Assembly: GCF_963855985.1 (NCBI RefSeq) | Contig: NC_087107.1 | Span: forward strand, 124,001-188,000 | Reading direction: 5' to 3' | From: Ostrinia nubilalis | Lineage: Eukaryota > Arthropoda > Insecta > Lepidoptera > Crambidae | Length of the DNA: 64,000 nt | In this document: positions 36,916-47,028 of the stretch, in pieces | How positions within the stretch are numbered: position 1 is the stretch's first letter | Layout: every line of letters begins with the position of its first letter | Notes under the pieces: model-generated | Database searches by the model: none | Seen by the model: only the letters and a program-made list of their open reading frames with translations | What the model was told of the DNA's origin: nothing | Translations under genes and position numbers: made by a program

Positions 36916-37032
36916 AGACGAGTCAAAGCAAGCAGCGGTCTTGATGAATTTCTGCTAATGCCGCTTCCCACAGCAATCAGTCGCGTGCGCATGCGTCGAT
37001 TAATGTTGCCAGCATCGGCTGAGGAGGGCTAG
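36916..37032 (-). repeat. Second, headless copy of the 36411 repeat
   Basis: It shares cgactgattgctgtgggaa, 'attaatcg' and the distal tgactcgtct in the same order and orientation as the copy at 36411, but lacks the tRNA-like head. The two copies are clearly diverged, so this is an old family or a duplication followed by decay. Confidence 0.6.
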
Positions 37033-37491
37033 GTAATTAAGGATGGCTCAGGGCAGCCACAGCACCGAGAAAGCAGACAGTGGAATGTGCGATGCTAATT
37101 TTTAATCTGCGCAATTTATTCATGTAATTTGAAATCAGTTAGCTGAAAATACTAGCATATTAATGTTTAATAAGTACTTCACTTAACATTATATCAAAGA
37201 GGAGATTCCTCAGACAGTTAATACTCCAGGGACGTTATTATTAGCCTTGAATAAAGTAGGCTGGTATCTACTAAAGCTTTGGAGGGAGCTTTGGTACTAC
37301 ATAGGGCTATGGAATCAAATATTATATTATTATTTATTACTGTTCCACTTTCCACAATTTCAACACATATTAAGAACATGTCGTACATTAACCGTAGAGT
37401 ATCGCACATTTCGGAGCAGAAACAAGCAACATTTTGTTAATGTTGGGTTGCGAATCGCATTTGCCAGACAATATGCAACGTTGCAGCGTCG

Positions 37492-37672
37492 TAAGAGTAG
37501 GCGCACACCGTTGATTTTTCGTCGGCCGATAGTTTAGTCGGGCAGTTGATCAGTATGGGCAAGTACGAGAGTGCGCACACTACGCCGATTCGATTTGGCC
37601 GATTCTTCATACAATTTAAAATCGGGCACAACTATCGGCCAACTAAAAATCAACGGTGTGCGCCTACTCTTA
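37492..37672. mobile_element. MITE, TIR taagagtaggcgcacaccgt
   Basis: A 181-bp element has inverted arms of about 43 bp. They share gcgcacaccgttgattttt and ggccgatagtt, and both ends read taagagtaggcg. The interior keeps a weaker pairing (gccgatt/aatcgg). Non-coding; the end sequence is of a recurrent lepidopteran type. Confidence 0.85.
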
Positions 37673-38260
37673 AGCTTGAACGCATCGTGTCAGGGGACAT
37701 TTTGCGTCGTAGTGCATCCAGGTCTATGGTAATGAGTTGCCTGCGTTCGCCGGACTACAGCAGCAGAGAGTAATGGGCGCAAATTGTTATAAATACGCGC
37801 TAACTCCGCAGCGTTAATGGCCCAGTAATGTTCTGCGCTAAGCTCTAAATGTGTTTTTGAATAAAAATATGAAGCATTAACGGCTTCACTGCACCAGCTT
37901 ACCTGATGCACCACAGCGAATGCATGATCTGGCCTTTGCTTAAACATGCTGCAATGCTGTATTTACCTGTAAAGGCATATCTTTTAGATTCTAGCTTTCT
38001 AATAATGTAACGATGCATGTAATTTGATAATAATCTATGTTGTTGGTAAATCTTAAACAATAAATAAATAAATAAGTTATGTAGAGACATTATTAGCCTT
38101 CAAATTAACGCAGTAGAACACAGATCTGATTTCTAGTTGGGTTTAATATGAAAATGTGTGTGAATTATGTTTCTTGTTTATGATGAGTTTTTTTGATCTA
38201 CCTCGAATCAATTGTGACCTTGACGAAATCAAAACGAGCACAACAAAAAATCTACATTAA
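37673..38260. other. Non-coding stretch
   Basis: It contains a short (aaat)n microsatellite at about 38056-38076. No gene recognised. Confidence 0.45.
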
Positions 38261-38406
38261 CGCTCGTATTCACAAACGATGCTTGCTTAAGTGAAGAAGC
38301 AAATCGAACGCACAGCGTTGAATAGAGCTCTGTGATTGGTTCGTGTGTCACCCTGTGCGTCCACGCGAACTGTGAGACCTCATAGTAATGTTTGTGAATA
38401 CGTGCG
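38261..38406. mobile_element. MITE, TIR cgctcgtattcacaaac
   Basis: A 146-bp element has termini cgctcgtattcacaaac and gtttgtgaatacgtgcg (one mismatch), each flanked by taa. The interior is GC-richer, with 'gaacgcacagcgttgaat' and 'ctgtgattggttcg', recognisable as a recurrent lepidopteran MITE body. Confidence 0.8.
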
Positions 38407-39129
38407 TAAGTCAAGTTGATAGTAGGGACCTTACCTAGAAACGTAAGTAATTAACATCATTCTCAACTAAATCGTCCAAATTCTGCGATTTTTAGAAGTA
38501 AAAAGGTCTAGTTAGGCAAGGGACTTATAAGGGTTCTACGTAGAGAACTCACGCATCCGAACACCGCTTAGCGTTAACGAAGATAGTGATGTAGTCATAA
38601 GTAATCGATAGAGTTCCATAAAGTAGCTGTGTTATTAATTATTTTACTCTCGATGTCAAAAGTAGAAAAGTGGAAGATAATGAAGAATAAAAAATGTATC
38701 TCACTTTCACACCACTTGTGTTAGTTAAAAAATTTGACAGGGAATGGATAATTCAAATTAATATTATCTTGTAATTGTGTTTTATCAGGAAGGAATAAGT
38801 ACATAATTTATAAAACTTTTGTATTGTTCACGTATAACAAAACGATAAATGAAATAAATTGAATCGATATACCATCGATTTCGGCAACTCTGCAATATGT
38901 TTATCATCATGAGATCCGCACAAGCAGACATGTAAAGCAACTGATAGGATTTCAGCGGCGTCTGTATCGTTTCTCGATGTTTTCACGTCACTGAGCAACG
39001 CTGAGCTTTTCAGATAGATAGACCTATATCATTACAGAAATCCCTATTTACAATCTTATCAAAGAAACGCTTGGATTTTGACGAGTACTAAACGTAATAA
39101 AAAAGTAGTATTTGATACGCTATACTTAT
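38407..39129. other. Non-coding stretch, nothing recognised
   Basis: No supported gene or repeat. Confidence 0.45.
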
Positions 39130-39482
39130 CAATACTAAAATGTATTATAAAGCTAAAGAGTTTGTTTGCTTGAACGCGCTAATCTCAGGAACTATTGGTC
39201 CGATTTGAAAGAATTTCTTGCAGTGTTAATATGTATTATAAATGCGAAATTTTGGGATATCTGGATGTTTGTTACTCTTTCAAACAAAAACTACTAAACG
39301 GATTTTGACAAAACTTTACAGTATTAATGATTATAACCCAAAATAATATATAGGCTATAATTTATGATAATCTGTGACAAACTAAATTTCACGCGGGTGA
39401 AGCCGCGGGCAAAAGCTAGTAGGCTATATTCGGTAAGACAAGTTACTATTCCACGCGGACGATGTCACGGGCAGAAGTTAGT
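39130..39482 (-). mobile_element. Cluster of reverse-strand RTE-like 3' fragments
   Basis: Three abutting fragments all lie on the reverse strand. One at about 39138-39215 has 'attataaagctaaagagttt' and 'gctaatctcaggaact'. A longer 3' end at about 39216-39422 has 'gatatctggatgtttgttac', 'aaactactaaacggatttt' and 'gtgaagccgcgggcaaaagc'. The third is a 34-bp start piece at 39449-39482 ('ccacgcggacgatgtcacgg'). This is repeated insertion at or into the same site. Confidence 0.72.
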
Positions 39483-39770
39483 CTCGACGATCATTGTCCC
39501 GATAGTTGTCTCGGCGAACGGGCTAATAGCGAAGAGCTTCGACCAACATCTAAAGAAGCTCTCGCTAGATGGTTGGCTCAAGGGTCAGATTCAAAAGGCG
39601 GTGATCCTCAGCACGGCACGCATTGTCCGGAGGTTCCTCAGCCTGTGACCCTGACCACCGGTAGCTTGGGCCCTGCTCCGCTACCAGCGGATTAACTATT
39701 TTTAAGAATTTTTTTTTATAATGTATTTTTAGTTTTTTTTTATAATTTACATTGTAAAAAAAAATATTAA
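39483..39770 (+). mobile_element. LINE 3'-terminal fragment with AT-rich 3' UTR
   Basis: The segment ends in a recognisable lepidopteran LINE terminus: 'ggttcctcagcctgtgaccc', 'ctgaccaccggtagcttggg' and 'ctgctccgctaccagcggat', followed by a T/A-rich 3' UTR. The frames read through the rearranged junction with the RTE debris upstream and are not a host gene. Confidence 0.55.
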
Positions 39771-39795
39771 AAATAAGAAGGAAATTGAATAAAGA

Positions 39796-40066
39796 GATAA
39801 TAATAATAATAAATCTTTTGGACAATTTCACACAGCGCCAGCTAGCCCCAAAGTAAGCAACTTAATGCTTGTGTTATGGGTGCTAGCTTAACGGATATAC
39901 TACTTATATACTTTTTTTTTTTTTAAATACATACATATTATACATAGTCACACCCAGACCCGTCACAGAAATTAAAATTCATCATTTCAATTTCTGCCCG
40001 GCCGGGAATCGAACCCGGGACCTCTCGGCATAGTAGTCCGCTCTGAACCACTACACCAAACGGCCG
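39796..40066 (-). mobile_element. tRNA-derived SINE, near full length
   Basis: The 5' head on the reverse strand starts GGCCGTTTGGTGTAGTGG. It carries A-box tggtgtagtgg (plus 40048-40058) and B-box ggttcgattcc (plus 40005-40015). The body has 'aaattgaaatgatgaatttt', 'gggtctgggtgtgactatg' and 'gctagcacccataacacaag'. The tail is (tta)n at about 39797-39812. Pol III boxes look intact, so transcription is possible, while mobility would need a LINE partner in trans. A 5'-damaged relative is at 60981-61222. Confidence 0.9.
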
Positions 40067-43000
40067 ACTAAGATAACAATAAAGAAGAAGCAGGGAGAAA
40101 ATTTCTGAATTAAGCCTGCCTTTACTAATTTACAACTTACCTATCTAAATTACTGCTCTCGTATCAAGAACACTTCATACTGAATTTGAAGTACTATTAT
40201 GTTGTCGTAACTTCGCAAAGTAATTAAATCAAAAACAATTATTTGTAGACAGCTTTTCTTAATTTATACCTTGTTACTGACTTGCTCTGTTCTCTTGTCC
40301 CAGTTAAGGCCGTAGGATTTTGTTAAATAACCTCATTGAATTCACAAATCATTTAGTTAGTTAATAGTTAGTTAAGTTCCAAGATTTATGTTCTCATTGT
40401 AATCTTGTAATAAACGCCTCAAAGTGTTGAGAACAAAACATAATAGGTTCCAATCAAAAATGATCAATTGATACAGAGGAATTCGCGCTGTACCTATTGG
40501 GTTGATAGTAAAAGAGGTTAATGTTTCATTGTATTTAAATAATGCTCATTACTTAATAATAGCTTGGTATTTGTGAAATTGTACCTAAATTCGTTGCTAC
40601 TCATCATGAGAAGATTTATCGGATAGGTAACTACTGAAAGGAATTCGCGTCTCGATTAGACAGTTTTTTCAATTTCAACCCTTATTTATCATTCTCCTTT
40701 CTTCATCTGTTTTGTGTTGAATGAATTGTTAACATCATTTGAGAAATACAATTATCGACGTTCAACATTTTACAAAGCAATTTCCTACGCTGCTCAAAAT
40801 TGGATATTGATTGATATCAACATCGCCCCATTTTTAACATATCCGGCCATTTTGATGATTCATTTTGTATGCATTTCCCGCTTCAGTGATTTCACGTAAT
40901 TGCCACCACATAGAAGTTATTATGAATTTGTAGTACTCCAATAATGGAAACTATAAGAGAAATTAGTTTTTAGGAAAACCGCAACGTTTATGGTTTTAAC
41001 GATTGTAGCAACCTCGACAACTGTACCAAACTAAATGCATATATTTGCAATATCGTTAACTATTTTTATGATGATGTTTGCGTTAGCATAACGATCTTTC
41101 GCAATGATATCTCGGACATAAGCTTGATTGCTAATTAGTAATAATTGCGGCACTTAGCATGCGGCAACGGGACGGGAATTATGGTGCGATAAGGCCCAGC
41201 CCGTATCATTCGCAGGCACCGTCATCAAATGTAATTGACAAGTGCTCGGGTCACAGTTTCTCAAATGAATGAGTCATTCTGCAAGCATGAGATCAGTTTC
41301 AATATTCGCGACCTTGTATAGGTTTACAACATCATGACTTCATTAGAACTTCTACACCTTAAAAGATAATGAACATCTTGGAACCTAAATACAAAAATCT
41401 ATAACCAATTCTAAACTCAAGACTATAATGAATCATTGTCTGTATACAAGAAAGCCCAGAGTCCAAACACGAGTGAATAATGCACCAGAAAGTGCACAAT
41501 AAGTAAAAAAACAGTTGCTGTAGTGTTTGATTGATGCGGGCTACAGACAGTTTAGTGTCGACTAATTTATAAGGTTACAAAAGGTTGAGAAGCTGAATTA
41601 TAACGCGATACCATTGACTCGACAGTCCGTCTGCATTACGTCTATAATTTTGTATACATCGTATTACTTGATACGTGTTACATTACATACAAATGTTACT
41701 TCATATAGCTATCGAATGTGCATTCCTTTCCAATGAGGAAACCTCTTTGGGTATTATTATGAGGACATTTTATTGTAGGCTGTTTTATATCAGCGTTTCA
41801 GTGCTATTAATAACCTAATAGGCAATCATAAAAAATGTTACAATGGAGTAGATAATAAACAATAGCAGGCCTAGTGTATCCACTAGGTATCCCCTTGGGC
41901 AGTCTTTTATATCTATGTGTATTATGAACTTATTTAGTTCTTGTTCATTAGTTACTTTATGATCAGTTTTCATATTACAAGTTTAAGGATATGCAAATAT
42001 ACTTCAGAAATTACCTATTACTGCAATAAAACTATTATCCAAACTGGAAGTTTTTATAATTATAAAGGACAGTATTAAAAGCTGTTTACACGTCTTTAAT
42101 ATTACTTTCTGCTTAATAAGCTGCGTTCTCGGTTTCACAAGGACTCGACTGTGCGGATACAGCAGTAAAGTCACGATTTAATTATCGATTAAGATTTTAA
42201 TTAATTAAAAACAGACTTACGTGACTCGCTTTAAGGACACCGACTCAAAGGTCAACTCGGAAGAAGTAAAACTCGCGACTGAGTCCATCTTAAAAGTAAG
42301 ACACAATTTAATATTCATTCCCATGTTTATTGAAGTAATCCTCTTACGGTCGCCGAAATGCTTTAGAAAAGATCCGTGGTTTATTGACTTTGCCAATGAA
42401 ATTGACTCTTATCCTTTTTGGGCGGGATATATTTCCAGCTTAAATTGTATCGGTTCCCGAACAATTTCATTTGTCAATAACAGCGACGTGAGAATGTACA
42501 CGTATACATTTTATACTTTGTTTAAAGACCCATTGCTTTTCAAATATCAAAAGCTCCATTATGAATCAACAGCTATAAATACCATTTATTTATAAAGCAA
42601 GCGCCTAGTTATGATAAATAAGTTTATTGCATCAACATTCTACAACTTTACTAAAGAGACCATGAAACGTCTGATGGCATCAAAATAACCTACGGAATAC
42701 ATTAAGCGTATACTCGTACAGTAAAATTGTGTTAACTATAATGTTATTCCTATAAACAACATAATTTTGTCACGGCAAATGCCAAGGTCTTAACTGAAGC
42801 GTATTTTGCGTAATATTTACCTTAAACGAAGTGGAGTATCGTAATAAGTTCCGAGTACAGTGACACGTGTTACATAAGAGCTGTTATCAATCAAGTGACG
42901 GAATGTGGTGGTAACGGTCGCATCTGTTCAGTCACTTGTTGTGCCTCGAATATCGGTCACGGAGATAAATGTGATATTAAACGGAGATGTCAACGTAAAT

Positions 43001-45109
43001 TGTGTTTTAATGAATGGAATGTGTCGATTGCCAACAACGATACAAAGTTTACTGACTGAACAATAAAACCGGCGATTAAGGAAACACATTCATAAATATG
43101 ACGCGACAATCTTAGATCGAAGGTCAAGTAGATAAAAAAGGAAATATTATACGAGCAACATTAAAGTGCATTTATTCAATTCCATAAACACATTATCTTA
43201 ACTGGGCTTGTTTCGATAAAGACATGCCTTGTAAAGTCTTACAAAGTATCACAAATAAAGATATGCTGTATCTCGCGTTGTTTAAAAGTCGCGAAGGATC
43301 TCACTTAAGATCGCGCGCGTCCGACAGACATCGACGACTTGAGCTTTCACGGTGATGTTCAGCGATTCACTAATCTTCGACAGAGGTTGAGCATTTCTAA
43401 ACTCAATCCATCACTTTTGATGGACGTTCGCTAAAAGGTAAAGGTGAAATGTGAGTGAGTCATCCGCTTAGACAGAACCCGCCGTACGAGTCCGGAGATA
43501 CATTGCCAAAGCGTGAATAGCTTAACGCATTTGCATGTCCATAACCCTTATTTGGAATTCGAAGTAATTCTGCAAGGAACTCGTGGTGTAAGTGTACCAT
43601 TAATATTGTATGTAAGCCAAATGGAACTCCAACAGAAAGAAGCCGACTTCAAAATTATTGAGGCACTTACAAAATGTATTGGGGACTCTTCATATCGATT
43701 CAATCAGCCTTATACGTTTTTATTACTGTTGAAGCGACAAATACGTCTTTAACTCAATTAGGTATCAATTTAAAAAGGTCTTTTCATTTTGAAAGTGACA
43801 GTAATGTTCCATGCAATTCTTTTCTTTGGTTACTATTGAAACGCTTGCAGCCTTACGCATTTTTATCATAACATTTGCTTGAATAACCAACTATTTTACA
43901 GTAGATAGACCTAATGTGAAAAGAACGTGCTTCAAATATATTGAGCCAAACTTTAAACATTGTCTGACACAACACTTTTGTAACAGAAGCAGCTCTTATC
44001 AGCCGCCACAACGCGCAACGTTCAGAGTTCAGTGACCGCATTCTTAATTAAGCAAGCATTTGAAGTGAAACGAAACCGCGTGTTTTATTTAGTGTTAATG
44101 AGGAACATTATAATGCGGGCTACGGCGGACGTCAAATTGGAGCACGTGACGGCATAGTCGGCTTTAGCTAGGAAATGAACACTGAAAATAAAAGTGTCCT
44201 TGTAGTGAGGTAATTTTCAGAGCGTAGCACGAGATTACTGAATATAAATCTGATACTTATAACAGTGTGTAAGTATAATACGTATAACAAATGACTAAAA
44301 TTTTTATGCGATTATTTCTCGATATTAGATAGGTAATCTTAGATGACTTTTTTCTAAGCGCTACTCATTTATGTAGTCATGTATTTTAAATCAGTAATTA
44401 ATGGAGGGAAGAACATTCCGTTCATAACCGGTCTTTACTCTTAAACCTATTAAAATTAAAGGATACCTATACCGCTCTATTTTAAAACTTAAGACTTAAA
44501 ACTACAAAAGTAAAGATCAAAGTCGAAACCATTAATTTGGTAACTAACTGCTATATTGGCCTGACCTCTACAAAGGTTATCAGGATTAAACCTTTAAAAC
44601 CTTATTAAATGATATTTATTTTGAAAGTTATTAGAACGATTCCGAAATATTCTAATCGCGTCAACAAAGTTCGCGAAGTCTGGGCCTTTGTAAATATTTG
44701 TGAAGGAGATAGGCTCGAGAAGACAATTTAGGATTAAAGGTAGGCATTTAGATATTATACATAGATCTAGCGTTTCCGATTTTACATAAAACTAAATTAA
44801 GTTTTTGGATATTTCCTTTAAAACTGACTTAAAGTTAAATATGATTTATTCTATCGTTCCGTGCCTTCGCTTCTTCATGAATGAACAAGTATTTAACTTT
44901 ACTAAAGATTAAGAATAGGAACAATGAAGGACAAAGTAATGACCCTTGAGTGAGCCCCCAATTTTTAACGCATTGTGTTGTAGGCGTTGCACAAGTTGAA
45001 GAGGAATTTCTTTCAAAATATATTAACTTAACACTAAGTCTAAAGACTCTTGCATGAATGTATGAAACATTGTATGAGTGACGTAATCGGGTCTGACCTT
45101 GGGTTGCAA
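40067..45109. other. Long non-coding stretch
   Basis: No host gene recognised in 5 kb. The longest frame is 124 codons at 42221-42595. It starts at a GTG, is A/T-biased and shows no domain, so it is not called. Frames at 43513-43871 and 44835-45131 are likewise unrecognised. Confidence 0.4.
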
Positions 45110-46297
45110 ATATCGTCAGTTGCAGGTTCACTTGGGGTAACTGACAAAATACGGTTTTTGAGTTAAATATACAGTTTTTCTTAGTTTTTTCTGCTCTTTC
45201 GAATGGTATACGTAAAATTCTAGCTTTAAAAAAATTACAATTACACGGACATTTTCAGGTGTGAACTTTTCAGATTTCCTTCACAATTTTGGTGTAACTG
45301 ACATTGTTATAATTTTACCAGGTTGAATTGGTGTATCTGTAATAATGTAAAAATTTTGCTACAAAACTTTGCAATTACACTGATTTGCTAAGGTTTATAA
45401 CATGAAATAAAATAGGAATTTAGAAAGTTTTTAGGCTTATAACATTATTATTATACCAGCAGTATCAGTTAAAGAAGTTAAAGTTAGCTCAACAAAAAAA
45501 AAAACGAAATTGAGCAACTATCCAGCCAACCAGGCGTCACTGCGTGTTGCTAACATTAACCTGTTGTTACTCTGTTACTTTTACTGTTGTAGTACTCATG
45601 AACTTAATTCAACATTGCTATAAATAGGTGGGAAATTAAATCCATTTTGTTTTCAGTTTAAGTTGCCCCGTAGAGCTAAATACGGTATTGGTAAGTCAAA
45701 GCTTAAAAAAATATTGAAATTATTTAGTTTCACAGTAATACTTTAGTTATTTCAATATTTCTGTCTTAAAAAATTAAATACACATATTTTCTCTTGCTTT
45801 TCATGGCTTTTTTTAACATTTTTTGATTAGCAAAATAAAAGTTACTTCTAATAAAATTTAAAAAAAAATAAAGAAAACGACAAAATGTTATTTTTTTCGT
45901 TAATTCTCTTATTTTTTAATACTTTTACATAAATTATACAGCAACTAAGTAAACAAAACCCAGCAAATACATCAAATTATTTTAATTTGGGCAGTACTTA
46001 CACCAATTTGACCTATGTTTTTTCCAAAAGTATGGTTTAAAATTGGTGTAACTGTCAAAAGTACAAAAATACATTGGTGTAACTGCAATTTATTTCCTTA
46101 ACTAAGACATATTAGATAATTCTTTTTATTTAATCTAAAACCGCGTAGAATTCTAAGCATTTATGTAAAAACAGATCCAAAAAAGGTTAAATAGGAAAAA
46201 AGTTATGTCCGATTTAAGACGAAAAAAAACTTTAAACGGCTCTACTGAAAAACTGTATTTTGTCAGTTACCCCAAGTGAACCTGCAACTGACGATAT
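45110..46297. mobile_element. 1.19-kb non-autonomous TIR transposon with TTGGTGTAACTG repeats
   Basis: Termini are perfectly inverted over 43 bp (atatcgtcagttgcaggttc...) and 52 of 54 overall. Inside lie repeats of ttggtgtaactg at 45289-45300, 46043-46054 and 46074-46085, and a variant at 45328-45339, related to the 'ggggtaactgac' inside the TIR. These could be transposase-binding subterminal repeats. No transposase frame exists. A central block (45619-45695) has a TATA box, an initiator-like site and a donor, perhaps the relic of a transposase promoter. No clear target duplication was seen. Confidence 0.82.
45619..45695 (+). promoter_or_regulatory. Promoter/first-exon relic inside the TIR element
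   Basis: TATAAATA (45619-45626) is followed 36 bp later by TCAGTT (A at 45655), an arthropod initiator match slightly too far from the TATA box. A 34-nt segment with no ATG then ends at gtaagtc (donor about 45691). Alternatively, tttgttttcag would be an acceptor and the 34 nt a micro-exon. Both readings rest on short motifs. Confidence 0.25.
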
Positions 46298-46608
46298 GCT
46301 AATTGATGAGACCCGAACGGAGTCGGTACCAGTATGGTAATGCAGGTAATATCACTCCGATAAGGTGTTGCTCGTTTGTTTTACTTTGTAGCGATTCGAG
46401 GTTTTGCTCTATTTGTACATTCGTTTTGTATTTCTGTGTCGTGAAAAGGTAACTTAATATTGGTTCAATGATAGTAATCAATTTAAAAATCTATTCTTTA
46501 ACATAGCAATGATGATTATATTATTCAGTCTGGTGATACTATAAAAAGTGTTTCAATACAATTGTACTACGTGCCTTTTGTAATGTAAATTCAAATGATT
46601 ATTTAAAT
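46298..46608. other. Non-coding stretch between two mobile elements
   Basis: Unremarkable DNA between the TIR transposon and the BEL/Pao insertion. Nothing recognised. Confidence 0.5.
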
Positions 46609-46613
46609 CTGTT

Positions 46614-46789
46614 TGAGGCGCGGCCGCGCGCGTATTTGTGTATGATAGGGCTGGATACTGCGGGTTTCTTGATTAAAACACAATCTTCAGATAACACACT
46701 TGTGTATTCGTGGGAGCCGAGACGAGAGAGAGAAAAACATTGCCATTACACAAAAATTAAATTCCACAACTTAGTGTTGCCATGCAACA
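46614..46789 (-). repeat. BEL/Pao 3' LTR, 176 bp
   Basis: It begins and ends TG...CA and is identical by eye to 52750-52925. Short for this superfamily. The adjoining internal side carries the 12-bp palindrome ctggggccccag (46792-46803) where a polypurine tract is expected. No AATAAA was seen in the transcribed strand. Confidence 0.97.
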
Positions 46790-47028
46790 TACTGGGGCCC
46801 CAGGAAGGGCGAAAATATTTGATAGTTACACAACATTAATTTTACTATTAATTAGTAGGTAACTAAAGGTAAGTTAGACTTATAATACTCATCACAGTAC
46901 ACATTTTGTACAAGACATAATGTAATTTGTTACATCTTGTAAGTAATCATAAGATATTATGCACACGTAACTAAATTAACAGTAGGTTCATTAATTAGTC
47001 TTAACTTCTAAAATTAAGTGATAACATT

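Noticed and set aside
39364..39695. Overlapping 77- and 94-codon frames considered as a host gene
   Set aside because: They run from RTE debris into a recognisable LINE 3' terminus, so they are retroelement sequence.
42221..42595. 124-codon forward frame
   Set aside because: It begins with GTG, has AT-driven composition and shows no domain, so chance is the simplest explanation.
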